Below, piece after piece: positions 17,607 to 26,239 of a DNA stretch of 64,000 bases; position 1 is the stretch's first letter, and each line of letters starts with the position of its first letter. This stretch comes from Acidicapsa dinghuensis (GTDB lineage: Bacteria > Acidobacteriota > Terriglobia > Terriglobales > Acidobacteriaceae). The notes under the pieces are model-generated. The model saw only the letters and a program-made list of their open reading frames with translations, was not told the origin of the DNA and ran no database searches. Both the position numbers and the translations under genes were made by a program. The stretch lies in NCBI RefSeq assembly GCF_025685685.1, contig NZ_JAGSYH010000007.1, forward strand, positions 281,084 through 345,083. The letters are read 5' to 3'.

Positions 17607-19373
17607 CTAGTATTTGCGCGGGCGTGGAGGAATGTACTGCGTGTCGACGGGTTCGTATTCGAATTTGGGTCCGTCGGCGTCGGGGGCGAAGCTGGCTTTG
17701 GTCGTCTTCAGGAAGTTGGCGTCGTCGCGCTCCGGGAAGTCGGGCTTGTAGTGCGCGCCGCGTGATTCGTTGCGCAAGGCCGCACCCTGGGTGACGACCC
17801 GCGAGAGCTGGAGCATGTTGTAGAGCTGGCGGGTGAACGCGAAGCTGGTGTTGGCCCACTGGCTCTTGTCGCTCAGATTGATGTTGCGGTAGCGATCGAG
17901 AAGCTCGACGATCTTTTCGTCGGTCTTCTGGATGTTTTTGTTGTAGCGGATGACGGTGACGTTGGCGGTCATGGTTTCGCCGAGCTCGCGCCAGATGCGG
18001 AAAGGGTTTTCAGTGCCTTTGGAGGTCAGAAGCTGGCTGTTGAGCTGCTGCTGACGGGCGAGCTCGTTGGCTGCGCCGCCATCACCTGTAACCGCGCTGA
18101 CGCTCTTTGCGTAGGCGAGGGCGTTGGGTCCGGCCTGGAATCCGCCGAAGATGCAGGAGACGAGCGAGTTGGCGCCGAGGCGGTTGGCGCCGTGGTACTG
18201 GTACTCGGCCTCGCCGGCGGCGAAGATGCCGGGAATGTTGGTCATCTGGTTGAAGTCGACCCAAAGACCGCCCATCGTGTAGTGCATGCCGGGGAAGATC
18301 TTCATGGGGACTTCGTGGGGGTCGTCGCCGACGAACTTCTCGTAGATTTCGAGGATGCCGCCGAGCTTGCGGTCAAGAGTGGCGCGGTCGATGTGGGTGA
18401 GGTCGAGGTAGACCATCGGCTGGCCGTCGATGCCGAGCTGGTGCTCGTAGACAACCTTGTGGATGGCGCGGGTGGCGACGTCGCGGGGGACGAGGTTGCC
18501 GTATTTGGGGTACCACTCTTCGAGGAAGTACCAGCGGTCAGACTCGGGGATGCTGCGCGCGGCGCGCTTGTCGCCCTGTGTCTTGGGCACCCAGACGCGG
18601 CCACCCTCGCCGCGGGCTGACTCGGACATGAGCCGGAGCTTGTCTTCGCCGGGGATGGAAGTGGGGTGGACCTGGATGAATTCGCCGTTAGCGTAGTAGG
18701 CGCCCTGCTGGTAGAGAGCGGACTGGGAGGAGCCGGTGCAAACGACGGAGTTGGTGCTCTTGCCGAAGATGGCTCCGATGCCGCCGGTGGCCATGATGAT
18801 GGCATCGGCTGGAAAGATGCGGAGCTCCATGGTGCGCAGGTCCATGGCGCAGATGCCGCGTGCTACTCCGTTCGAATCGATGACGGCGGAGAGGAACTCC
18901 CAGCCTTCGAACTTGCGGACTTTGCCTTCGGACTCGTAGCGACGGACCTGCTCGTCGAGCGCGTAGAGAAGCTGCTGGCCGGTGGTGGCTCCGGCGAATG
19001 CGGTGCGGTGATAGAGGGTGCCACCGAAGCGGCGGAAATCGAGGAGCCCCTCGGGGGTGCGATTGAAGGGGACGCCCATGCGATCGAGCAGGTCGATGAT
19101 GGCGGGCGCGGCCTCGCACATGTTCTTGACGGGGGTCTGGTTGGCGAGGAAGTCACCGCCGTAGATGGTGTCGTCGAAGTGCTTGTCGGTGGTGTCGCCT
19201 TCGCCCTTGAGGTTTTTAGCAGCGTTGATGCCGCCCTGCGCGCAGACAGAGTGCGAGCGCTTGACGGGGACGATAGAGAAGAGGTCCACGTTGCCGCCGG
19301 CTTCGGCGATCTTGATGACGGCCGCCAGGCCTGCGAGGCCTCCGCCGACGACGATGATTTTGGGTGCTGCCAT
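17607..19373 (-). CDS. sdhA: Succinate dehydrogenase flavoprotein subunit
   Basis: SdhA, about 588 residues, oxidises succinate to fumarate using covalently bound FAD. It begins with the dinucleotide fold IIVVGGGLAGLAAVIKIAE. The FAD-linking histidine lies in RSHSVCAQGGINAA, and substrate-site blocks include the RGEGGR loop and HYTMGGLWV. GEAEYQYHGANRLGANSL is the conserved flavoprotein signature. Start ATG 19373 gives the usual short lead before the first strand; ATG 19412 would add 13 residues and has a weak AAGGG. The overall form fits the B. subtilis/epsilon type that works with a single SdhC anchor. An AhpD-like gene separates it from sdhC. Confidence 0.95.
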   Translation of the reverse strand: MAAPKIIVVGGGLAGLAAVIKIAEAGGNVDLFSIVPVKRSHSVCAQGGINAAKNLKGEGDTTDKHFDDTIYGGDFLANQTPVKNMCEAAPAIIDLLDRMGVPFNRTPEGLLDFRRFGGTLYHRTAFAGATTGQQLLYALDEQVRRYESEGKVRKFEGWEFLSAVIDSNGVARGICAMDLRTMELRIFPADAIIMATGGIGAIFGKSTNSVVCTGSSQSALYQQGAYYANGEFIQVHPTSIPGEDKLRLMSESARGEGGRVWVPKTQGDKRAARSIPESDRWYFLEEWYPKYGNLVPRDVATRAIHKVVYEHQLGIDGQPMVYLDLTHIDRATLDRKLGGILEIYEKFVGDDPHEVPMKIFPGMHYTMGGLWVDFNQMTNIPGIFAAGEAEYQYHGANRLGANSLVSCIFGGFQAGPNALAYAKSVSAVTGDGGAANELARQQQLNSQLLTSKGTENPFRIWRELGETMTANVTVIRYNKNIQKTDEKIVELLDRYRNINLSDKSQWANTSFAFTRQLYNMLQLSRVVTQGAALRNESRGAHYKPDFPERDDANFLKTTKASFAPDADGPKFEYEPVDTQYIPPRPRKY

Positions 19374-19428
19374 AGGTTTGGCGAGTCCTTCCTTGATTTC
19401 CCAGGGCCTCATGCCAGGCCCTTAAAAC

Positions 19429-19917
19429 TTATGCGTTGGCCAGCTCTTTCTCCGGCTTAGGAATGGGCGGAGTGAATTGAAGCGGGCCAGCGATGCGGTT
19501 CCAGGTGTTGATGAGGCCGATGGCTGTGGTAAGCCAGGCCGTTTCTTCAGTGCTGAATTGCGCGGTGACGGCGGCGTAGTCTTCGTCCGAGATGTGGTTG
19601 CCGGCGATGCTGGTGAGCTTTTCGGTCCAGGCGAGAGCGGCCTGTTCGCGTGGGGTGAAGATGCCGGCTTCGCGCCAGACGGCGAGGAGGTCAAGTTTTT
19701 CGGCTGGGACTTTGTGCTTGCGCGCCGCGTTGAGATGATACTGCGTGCAGAAGGCGCAGCCATTGATTTGCGAGGCGCGGAGCTTGACCATCTCGACGAG
19801 GCCGAGGTCGAGGCCGGAGGCGCCGATGGCCATGCTCAACTTAATAAGAGCAGCGTAGGCGTCAGGGGCGATCTCGTGAAATTCCTGCGAGCCGATGCGG
19901 GGTTTGGATTCGGACAT
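19429..19917 (-). CDS. AhpD-like carboxymuconolactone decarboxylase family protein
   Basis: A 162-residue all-helical protein of the alkylhydroperoxidase D / carboxymuconolactone decarboxylase family. The redox site is CAFCTQYH (CxxCxxxH), preceded by a conserved glutamate in VEMVKLRASQINGC, so the thiol-reducing proton-relay residues are present. Such proteins reduce peroxides or act as thiol oxidoreductases. It sits between sdhC and sdhA on the same strand, 9 bp from the sdhC stop and 55 bp before sdhA, so co-expression with succinate dehydrogenase is likely. A peroxide-protection role for respiratory by-products is an inference. Confidence 0.88.
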   Translation of the reverse strand: MSESKPRIGSQEFHEIAPDAYAALIKLSMAIGASGLDLGLVEMVKLRASQINGCAFCTQYHLNAARKHKVPAEKLDLLAVWREAGIFTPREQAALAWTEKLTSIAGNHISDEDYAAVTAQFSTEETAWLTTAIGLINTWNRIAGPLQFTPPIPKPEKELANA

Positions 19918-19926
19918 AGTGGCTCC

Positions 19927-20724
19927 TTAGGCTTGGGCGGTAAACGCTGGCTTCCCTTCCCACATCTCTGCGAGATATGGGGCACCCGGAGTTGTGGTGG
20001 GTAGTACAAGCTGACTGGACGGCGTTACGTCTTCAGGAGCAGGCGGAGCGGAGACGAAGGCGTAGATGCTGGCCAGTCCCATGCCGCAGAGGATGATGCC
20101 GATAGCGGCGCAGACATAAGCGAAGCGCTTGCGCGATTTATTGCCGGGAGTGATACCCCACTTGGCGGCAAAGAGCCAGATGCCATAGCTGAAGTGCCAG
20201 CAGATGGCGATCATGGCGATGATGTAGACGGCAAGCATCCACGGATTTGCGAGCTCATGCTGGACCTTGGCGAAGGCCATGCCGGGATGCTCCGGCAAGT
20301 CTGCACCGGTGAAGCGCTGGCGAATCACGTGCTGAATGATGTAGAGGAAAGCGATGTAGCCGGTCCAGCGCTGCACCATGTACATCCAGTTACCGGCCCA
20401 CGGATAGTAGACAACGTTGCTCTTGCCGCGAACGGCGATGTAGATGCCGTAGAGCGCGTGATAGAGGAGGGGAATGAAGATGAATCCCCACTCGAGGACA
20501 CGCACGAGCGGCAGGCCGTTGAGAAACTTGACCTGCGCGGCGTAAGCGGCTGGCCCTTTGAGCGCTTCAAAGTTCGACAGGATGTGCTCGATAAGGAAGG
20601 CGCCGATCGGGATGATGCCGGTGAGCGAGTGCAGCTTGCGCCAGAAGAAGGAATGTCCCTGCCCGGCGCGAAGCGGTGCTACACCGCGACGTTCAGTACC
20701 GGCGGGTTGAGTGGCTGTGGCCAT
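19927..20724 (-). CDS. sdhC: Succinate dehydrogenase cytochrome b558 membrane anchor
   Basis: SdhC, 265 residues, the diheme membrane anchor of type B succinate:quinone reductase. Five hydrophobic helices are seen with histidines placed for heme ligation: WRKLHSLTGIIPIGAFLIEH, LLYHALYGIYIAV, IIQHVIRQRF and AICWHFSYGIWLFAAKWG. The opening SFFWRKLHS is typical of the cytochrome b558 subfamily. A poorly conserved hydrophilic C-terminus of about 45 residues extends past the last helix. It is the first gene of the sdhC-ahpD-sdhA-(small membrane gene)-sdhB run. AGGAG lies about ten bases before the ATG. Confidence 0.93.
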   Translation of the reverse strand: MATATQPAGTERRGVAPLRAGQGHSFFWRKLHSLTGIIPIGAFLIEHILSNFEALKGPAAYAAQVKFLNGLPLVRVLEWGFIFIPLLYHALYGIYIAVRGKSNVVYYPWAGNWMYMVQRWTGYIAFLYIIQHVIRQRFTGADLPEHPGMAFAKVQHELANPWMLAVYIIAMIAICWHFSYGIWLFAAKWGITPGNKSRKRFAYVCAAIGIILCGMGLASIYAFVSAPPAPEDVTPSSQLVLPTTTPGAPYLAEMWEGKPAFTAQA

Positions 20725-21042
20725 ACGGATGCAACTCCTGACAGAGATCAGAGATCAGGGGCAAAGATCGAAGAAATGGATCAACGGCCGATGATCTGTG
20801 GTCGGTTAAGCGAAATGGGACGATTCGGCGCGGATATTATGTCGAATCTATAGTGCATTATTCGTGGCCGGGTTTGGGAGCGTCAAGGAAACGGGCAGGG
20901 TGTTTGCCGCATTACGAAAAAACGGGAAGTCGAGGCGGACGGAAAATTGGGACGGCGGAATAGAAGAGGAGAGAGTGAGATCGATCGCGGGTAAAGCACG
21001 CCGCGCCATTCTGCGATTCCGGCACCTGCAGAGGAGATGCGC
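20725..21042. other. Intergenic region upstream of sdhC (no gene seen)
   Basis: About 318 bp between sdhC and the methyltransferase gene, both on the minus strand. No convincing coding frame. It must hold the sdh promoter; an AT-rich block near 20840-20865 (CACTATAGATTC and ATAATAT on the minus strand) offers -10-like boxes but no clear -35. Near sdhC it contains a direct repeat of the unit AGATCAG (around 20746-20760), also seen at 26267-26275. Confidence 0.4.
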
Positions 21043-21864
21043 TCAGGCGCTTTTGATTACGCAGTACTGCCGGCTGACATATCCCGTTGCCGGAGGAAGA
21101 GCGCGATAGACCAGGCGGCCGTTGAAGTCTTCTTCGGCGGTATTGGTGAACTGAATATCGACGATTCTGGCGGGACCGATGGCACGACGGACGAGCAGCT
21201 CAGGCAGACAGTGCATCTGCATGTCAGGGGCGCCGCTGCCGAAGGTTTCGCGGATACGCGAGCGGAGGCGAAGGCGCTGGCGCAGGCGGAGGGAAAACGA
21301 ATTGAGATCGCGCACGCGGAAGGTGTCCTGCACGCCGAAGACAAGAATGCCGCCGGGAGCGAGGACACGCACGAACTCCCTGAGATACGCCTGCGCGTAC
21401 TCAGGCAACATGTGTTGCAGGACGATGTTGCTGTAGACAAAGGTAAAACCAGCGCTGGCAAAAGGCAGTGTCAAGCCGGAGCCTATGACATAACGGCAAT
21501 TGGGATAAAGGTTGAGCGCGCGAGCTTTCTCAATCATGCGCACCGAGATATCAATACCGGTACAGGAGGCGAAGCGGCGGGCGAGAGCCTGAGTGAGGCG
21601 GCCTACACCGCAACCGAAATCCAGTGCAGTGCCGTCGAAGGCGACGTTGCGGCCAATGCGGGCAAGGTGATCGAGGACGGTCTGAATTTCGCTTTCCCCT
21701 GTGGCGAGGAATTCACCGAGATCCCATCTGCCGCCTGCTTTGCTGGCGTCGGTGAGGATGGCCCACAAGGCATCGCGCTCGGCGAGACCTTCCCAGTCGT
21801 TCTTGAGCTTTTCAAAGCCGGCCATATCGTCGCAGATGAGTGTATGGCGCGGCGCCTGCGACAA
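21043..21864 (-). CDS. SAM-dependent methyltransferase (class I)
   Basis: A 273-residue class I methyltransferase. The SAM-binding motif I is ALDFGCGVGRLTQALA near residue 80, followed by the acidic motif II end in CTGIDIS and the post-motif SNIVLQHM. The N-terminal ~70 residues are a small helical cap. Start TTG 21864 is imposed because an in-frame stop lies just upstream; ATG 21825 (13 residues in) is the alternative. The substrate is unknown. It follows the MarR-GNAT gene by 25 bp and is probably co-transcribed with it. Confidence 0.82.
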   Translation of the reverse strand: MSQAPRHTLICDDMAGFEKLKNDWEGLAERDALWAILTDASKAGGRWDLGEFLATGESEIQTVLDHLARIGRNVAFDGTALDFGCGVGRLTQALARRFASCTGIDISVRMIEKARALNLYPNCRYVIGSGLTLPFASAGFTFVYSNIVLQHMLPEYAQAYLREFVRVLAPGGILVFGVQDTFRVRDLNSFSLRLRQRLRLRSRIRETFGSGAPDMQMHCLPELLVRRAIGPARIVDIQFTNTAEEDFNGRLVYRALPPATGYVSRQYCVIKSA

Positions 21865-21889
21865 ATGTCACTCGATTGTCTGATTTCAG

Positions 21890-22846
21890 TCATCTGTTTG
21901 CTGTTAATGGAGGAGCTTGTTCGGTTTTGGCCGCATCTTTGCCGAGGAGTTTGCGCAGAAAGATGGTGGCCTGCGGATTGTCGTTATACCGGGCGCACTC
22001 GTCATAGCCGCGATTGCGATAAAGAGCGATGGCTGCTTTGAGGCCGTGATAGCTGTCGAGATAGATGGCCGTGAGCCCAAGAGAGCGAGCATGGTCTTCG
22101 AGCGCGTCCATCAGGCGGCCGGCAATGTGATGGCCGCGGGCTGCGGGTTGGACATACAGACGCTTGCACTCGCCTGCCCCTGGAATAGATGGAAGGTCGC
22201 GGAGCACGACGCAGCCCACGGCTTTGCCGTTGAGCCAGGCGAGCCACATACCGGAGCCGGGCGCATGCAGAATGTCAGCCAGCTTTGTAGGCGTGTCACG
22301 CTGCACTACATGGACCGCTTCGTAGTACTCGTGAATGAGGGCGAGTGCTTCGGAAGTGGGTTCAGTCAGGCGTTGAATGCGGACACCGTCTTGCTGAGAG
22401 CGGTTGAGGATGCGGTGCGCGCGGGTTAGTGCTGCCGTGAGTTCGTTGCGTTGATCGGCTGGAATGGCTGCGAGGATCTCCTGAATCTGCGTCTCGGATT
22501 GCTGATTCAGTTTGCTGACGGCTCTTTCGCCGGCCGCCGTCAGCGAGAGATGCTTTTCGCGACCGTCTTGTTTCGACGTGGTCTGGCGGATGAGGCGGCG
22601 TTTCTGGAGTGAAGCCAATGTGCGGCTGATGTAGCCTGCGTCAAGTTCGAGCGTGTTGCGTAGAACGCGTGCAGTCAGGCCTGGGCTTGCGCCGATTTCG
22701 TAGAGGGTACGGGCTTCCGTGAGAGAGAAGTCACCATCCAGATGACGCTTGCGCAGCAGGCCGAGCCGCGCTGTGTAGAAGCGATTGAAGGCGCGGATGG
22801 CGGCGATCTCGGTGGAAGCGGAAGATTGCGCCGCGGCTATAGTCAT
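21890..22846 (-). CDS. Fused MarR-type regulator and GNAT acetyltransferase
   Basis: About 318 residues in two parts. Residues 5-145 are a MarR winged helix (FSLTEARTLYEIG, then TLELDAGYISRTLASLQKRRLIRQ and the wing with DGREKHLSLTAAG). Residues 160-300 are a GNAT domain with the acetyl-CoA loop QPAARGHHIAGRLMDALEDHA and YLDSYHGLKAAIALYRNRGY. Such fusions are known; the target of acetylation is not. ATG 22846 is chosen because it begins directly before the regulator domain; there is no clear Shine-Dalgarno. A promoter and a TTGC/GCAA inverted repeat sit just upstream, compatible with autoregulation. The methyltransferase gene follows by 25 bp. Confidence 0.86.
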   Translation of the reverse strand: MTIAAAQSSASTEIAAIRAFNRFYTARLGLLRKRHLDGDFSLTEARTLYEIGASPGLTARVLRNTLELDAGYISRTLASLQKRRLIRQTTSKQDGREKHLSLTAAGERAVSKLNQQSETQIQEILAAIPADQRNELTAALTRAHRILNRSQQDGVRIQRLTEPTSEALALIHEYYEAVHVVQRDTPTKLADILHAPGSGMWLAWLNGKAVGCVVLRDLPSIPGAGECKRLYVQPAARGHHIAGRLMDALEDHARSLGLTAIYLDSYHGLKAAIALYRNRGYDECARYNDNPQATIFLRKLLGKDAAKTEQAPPLTANR

Positions 22847-22869
22847 GAATATGAAGCTAGAACGGATAG

Positions 22870-22909
22870 TTGCTTTTGGCAAGTATATTAGTTTGTCAGC
22901 ATCAGGCAA
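22870..22909 (-). promoter_or_regulatory. Promoter and putative autoregulatory operator of the MarR-GNAT gene
   Basis: On the minus strand, TTGCCT (22904-22909) and TATACT (22882-22887) are spaced by 16 bases, close to a sigma-70 consensus. Immediately downstream, TTGCCAAAAGCAA (22870-22882, TTGC/GCAA arms with a five-base spacer) overlaps the expected start site and could be the site of the regulator. The pattern is seen; binding is inferred. Confidence 0.4.
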
Positions 22910-22920
22910 GCTGCTGCCTT

Positions 22921-23199
22921 TTAGTCGACAACAATGGTTTTATTATCAAAACCTAATGCGGAACGAATGTTATCAATAATCTGGGCTTTGATGGCGGGAC
23001 TTATTGGGTCTTCTTGGTTAGGTGGATCCCAATTCTTAATCGAATGTGAAAAGAGTTGAATCTCGTTTCCTGAAAGTAACTCCGAATCAACAAACATTGA
23101 GCGAACTCCCTCGGTATATGTCATTCCAGTCAACCCCAAGATTTCTACCGAAAAGCCGGTGTCGCTTTCAATTTTGTTTACTCCTGAACGAATAAACAT
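22921..23199 (-). CDS. Probable orphan immunity protein (Imm74-like)
   Basis: A 92-residue soluble protein starting at ATG 23199 with GGGGAG six bases ahead. It begins FIRSGVNKIESD and ends with a block SHSIKNWDPPNQEDPISPAIKAQIID. That layout (short beta-rich start, then a W-x-PP stretch with an acidic loop and a Lys-rich helix) resembles Imm74 immunity proteins of polymorphic toxin systems as I remember them; I cannot run a search. The gene is visibly AT-rich against its neighbours, suggesting transfer. No toxin gene is adjacent (rdgB lies upstream, the regulator downstream), so it would be an orphan. Confidence 0.5.
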   Translation of the reverse strand: MFIRSGVNKIESDTGFSVEILGLTGMTYTEGVRSMFVDSELLSGNEIQLFSHSIKNWDPPNQEDPISPAIKAQIIDNIRSALGFDNKTIVVD

Positions 23200-23303
23200 A
23201 CCTCTCTCCCCGACAATGACAGCGTAGCCGTCAGGAAAATTTGAAACTTACAAGTACAGAATCGCTTCCTCTGTTAAGGGATTGCAGTTTTGCACTTCAT
23301 CGC

Positions 23304-23927
23304 TCATACCGCCAACCGCGAAAGCAAATCCGCAAATGCCAACCCCCGATGACTCAAACCAAACTTCACGCTGATATCCAGATCAGCCATGGTCTGATCC
23401 AGGTTAGGCAGATAGAAGATGGGGTCATACCCGAACCCACCCGTCCCGTGCGGAGCTTCAAGGATCACGCCCTCGACCGTGCCTTCCGAGGTGAGCAGAA
23501 TCTCCCCATCACGGGCCGCTGCCAGCACACAGCGATAGCGGGCCATACGCTCCGCGGCAGGGATGCCGTCTAGCTTCTGCAACAGCACGATGTTGTTCCA
23601 GACGTCGGTGTTGTCGTTGGCGTCGGGCGAGTCGGTCAGGCCTGCGTCAGCGGCAAATCGAGCTGAGCGGACTCCCGGCGCGCCGCCGAGAGCATCGACT
23701 TCGAGACCCGAGTCGTCGGCGAGGACAATCTGGTTGGGAGCGAATCCGCTGTAGTAGATGGCCTTGGTGACGGCGTTCTCTTCAAAGGTGGTTCCGTCTT
23801 CCTCGGGCGCCGGGATCGTGGCAAGGCCCGGAACCGGGTCGATGTCGATCTGGTACTCCTCGGCGGCCTCGCGAAAGTCGGCGAGCTTGCCGGAGTTAGT
23901 GGTGGCGACGAAGAGGCGGAGGGCCAT
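23304..23927 (-). CDS. rdgB: XTP/dITP pyrophosphatase (HAM1 family)
   Basis: A 207-residue house-cleaning enzyme that hydrolyses non-canonical purine triphosphates (dITP, XTP) to monophosphates, preventing their incorporation into DNA. Conserved blocks are present: VATTNSGKLADF at the start, TTFEENAVTKA, VLADDSGLEVDALGGAPGVRSARFA, GTGGFGYDPIFYLP, and LSHRGLAFADL at the end. ATG 23927 places the first strand at residue 3. A longer TTG start at 23951 is possible but less likely. It is divergent from the M13 metallopeptidase gene. Confidence 0.94.
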   Translation of the reverse strand: MALRLFVATTNSGKLADFREAAEEYQIDIDPVPGLATIPAPEEDGTTFEENAVTKAIYYSGFAPNQIVLADDSGLEVDALGGAPGVRSARFAADAGLTDSPDANDNTDVWNNIVLLQKLDGIPAAERMARYRCVLAAARDGEILLTSEGTVEGVILEAPHGTGGFGYDPIFYLPNLDQTMADLDISVKFGLSHRGLAFADLLSRLAV

Positions 23928-24063
23928 GGGGTGAGTGTACTCGATGGGCAACCTGTTGAAACTTGGCGGCGAACCTCTAATTCTTCTCGCCGCCGTGATA
24001 CTTTGTCACTCAGCAGTTTCTGCCCGGCCAACTGCATATTGAGCGGACCGTCCCATCTCGTCC

Positions 24064-24075
24064 GGACGCGCGTCC
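24064..24075. promoter_or_regulatory. Perfect 12-bp palindrome ahead of the M13 gene
   Basis: GGACGCGCGTCC is a perfect palindrome 13 bases upstream of the M13 start codon, in the 160-bp divergent gap with rdgB. It could be an operator or a hairpin in the 5' leader that covers the region near the ribosome site (GAGG at 24078-24081). No factor can be named. Confidence 0.3.
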
Positions 24076-24088
24076 TCGAGGATTTCAG

Positions 24089-26239
24089 ATGAAAATCAGA
24101 TCTTCCCGTTCAGGGATTCTTGCCATTGCCGCTATCTCTCTCGGCTGTGCGCCCTTCGCGCTTGCGCAGTCGGACTCGGCTCTGCCCACGGCTTCGTTTA
24201 CCGCAAGCCTCACCGGCCCCAGTCTCTTTGCTTCCGATGACGCCGCGCCTGCGCCGCCCAAATCGGTGGGCAGCCTCGATCTCTCGGCCATCGATAAGAC
24301 CGCCGATCCCTGCCAGGACTTTTACCAGTACGCTTGCGGTAACTGGGTCAAGGACAACCCGGTGCCCGCCGACCAGGTCCGCTGGGCGCGCTCTTTTTCT
24401 CTGCTCGGCGAGCGCAACCGTTACCTGCTGTGGCAGGAACTGGACGCCGCGGCAAAGAATCCGAAGACGCCTCTGCAGCAGAAATATGGCAGCTTCTTCG
24501 CCGCCTGCATGGACACGGCGCTGATTGATAAAAAGGGCCTCACGCCGCTCGAACCGGCGCTGAAGCAGATTGCCGCGTTCAACGACCCTAAACAACTCGC
24601 CACGCTCGTGGGATCGCTGCAGAAGGTGGGTGACGCCGCGCCGCTCATCGCCTTTACCGTGAGCCAGGACGAAAAAGACTCCAGCAAGCAGATTGCTGAG
24701 ACACGGCAGAGCGGTCTCTCGCTCCCCGACCGGGAATACTACCTCTCCGACGCTAAGCGCTTCGCCACCATCCGCGATCAATACAAAGATCACGTGACGA
24801 AGATGTTCACTCTCGCCGGCGATAGCCCCGATCAGGCCGCGAAGGAGGCCGATGACGTCCTCCGTATCGAGACCGCGCTCGCCAAAGCCTCCACCAGCCG
24901 CACAGCGCTGCGCGAACCGGAGAACCGCTATCACATCTATGCTGTCGCCGACCTCGAAAAGCTGACCCCCGACTTCGCATGGCCCGTCTACTGGCGCGAC
25001 ATCGGCATCGGCCATTTCGACACGCTCAACGTGGCGACGCCGGATTTCTTCAAGGAACTCGACACCCTGATCAACAGCGAACAGGCCAGCGCCTGGCAAT
25101 CTTACCTTCGCTGGCATGTGATTCACGGAGCTGTCGCGGAATTGCCGCAGAAGTTCTACGACGAAAACTTCGCATTCTTCGGCAAAGTGCTCAGCGGCCA
25201 GAAAGAGCAGACCCCGCGCTGGCGTCAATGCACCGCCATGACCGACCAGGCGCTGGGCGAAGCTGTCGGGCAGGACTGGGTGAAGCAGCACTTCCCTCCC
25301 GAAGCTAAAGCCAGCATGGATAAGCTGGTCGCAGCGCTCGAAAAGTCCCTCGGCGACGATATCCGCACCCTGCCGTGGATGAGTGACGCGACCAAACAGG
25401 CCGCCGAAGCCAAGCTCGCCGACATCCGCAACAAAATCGGCTATCCCGAGCACTGGCGCAACTACTCCGCCCTCACTGTCAGCAGCACCGATGCCCTGGG
25501 CAACGCCCGCCGCGCCGCCATCTTCCAGCGCGACTGGCGTCTCTCCAAACTTGGCAAACCGGTCGACGAAAAGGAGTGGGGCATGACGCCGCCGACCGTC
25601 AACGCCTACTACAACCCCTCCATGAACGACATCAACTTCCCCGCCGGCATTCTGCAGCCGCCCTTCTTCGACTTCAAGGCCGACCCAGCCGTGAACTTCG
25701 GCGGCATCGGCGTTGTCATCGGTCACGAAATGACGCACGGCTTCGACGATGAAGGCAGCAAATATGATGGCAAAGGCAATCTGCGCGAATGGCAGACAGC
25801 CGAGGACCGGAAGAAGTTCACCGAGCGCACCGATTGCGAAGTGAATGAATACAACGGCTTCGAAGCATCGCCCGCGCACGACGGCCTGCCCGCGCAGAAC
25901 CTCAACGGCAAGCTCACTCTTGGCGAAAACACAGCCGATAACGGCGGCCTGCGCATCGCCTACCTCGCGCTGCTCGACACTTTGGCCGAAGAGCACAAGA
26001 CGATCGACGACAAAATCGACGGATATACCGAGGCGCAGCGCTACTTCCTCAGCTTTGCTCAGGTCTGGTGCCAGAATCAGACCGATCCCTCGGCCCGGCA
26101 GTCGGCTCTCACCGATCCGCATTCCCCCGGCCGCTGGCGCGCTAATGGCTCAGTGCAGAACTTTGATGAGTTCGGCAAAGCCTTCAACTGCAAAAAGGGT
26201 GATCCCATGTATCCCGAACACTCCTGCCGCGTCTGGTAG
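24089..26239 (+). CDS. M13 (neprilysin/PepO-type) metallopeptidase, exported
   Basis: A 716-residue zinc peptidase with a signal peptide (ILAIAAISLGCAPFALAQ). The zinc motif HEMTH is at residues 546-550 in VIGHEMTHGFDDEG; the third ligand motif ENTAD begins at Glu613, with Asp617. The N-terminal M13 domain carries the conserved CQDFYQYACGNWVKDNPVPAD. The substrate-binding NAYYNPSMNDINFPAGILQPPFF and the terminal CRVW are also typical. It would cleave oligopeptides outside the cytoplasm. ATG 24089 has GAGG at eight bases. It stands alone; an inverted repeat follows the stop. A 670-residue open frame on the opposite strand is a shadow of the GC-rich codon usage. Confidence 0.95.
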   Translation: MKIRSSRSGILAIAAISLGCAPFALAQSDSALPTASFTASLTGPSLFASDDAAPAPPKSVGSLDLSAIDKTADPCQDFYQYACGNWVKDNPVPADQVRWARSFSLLGERNRYLLWQELDAAAKNPKTPLQQKYGSFFAACMDTALIDKKGLTPLEPALKQIAAFNDPKQLATLVGSLQKVGDAAPLIAFTVSQDEKDSSKQIAETRQSGLSLPDREYYLSDAKRFATIRDQYKDHVTKMFTLAGDSPDQAAKEADDVLRIETALAKASTSRTALREPENRYHIYAVADLEKLTPDFAWPVYWRDIGIGHFDTLNVATPDFFKELDTLINSEQASAWQSYLRWHVIHGAVAELPQKFYDENFAFFGKVLSGQKEQTPRWRQCTAMTDQALGEAVGQDWVKQHFPPEAKASMDKLVAALEKSLGDDIRTLPWMSDATKQAAEAKLADIRNKIGYPEHWRNYSALTVSSTDALGNARRAAIFQRDWRLSKLGKPVDEKEWGMTPPTVNAYYNPSMNDINFPAGILQPPFFDFKADPAVNFGGIGVVIGHEMTHGFDDEGSKYDGKGNLREWQTAEDRKKFTERTDCEVNEYNGFEASPAHDGLPAQNLNGKLTLGENTADNGGLRIAYLALLDTLAEEHKTIDDKIDGYTEAQRYFLSFAQVWCQNQTDPSARQSALTDPHSPGRWRANGSVQNFDEFGKAFNCKKGDPMYPEHSCRVW

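Noticed and set aside
21037..22041. A 334-residue plus-strand frame across the methyltransferase and regulator genes
   Set aside because: It covers two well-supported minus-strand genes with clear SAM-binding and MarR/GNAT motifs and has no own signature.
24110..26122. A 670-residue open frame on the minus strand inside the M13 gene
   Set aside because: The plus-strand M13 gene has a signal peptide, HEMTH and ENTAD motifs. The reverse frame is a GC-rich codon-usage shadow with no recognisable domain.
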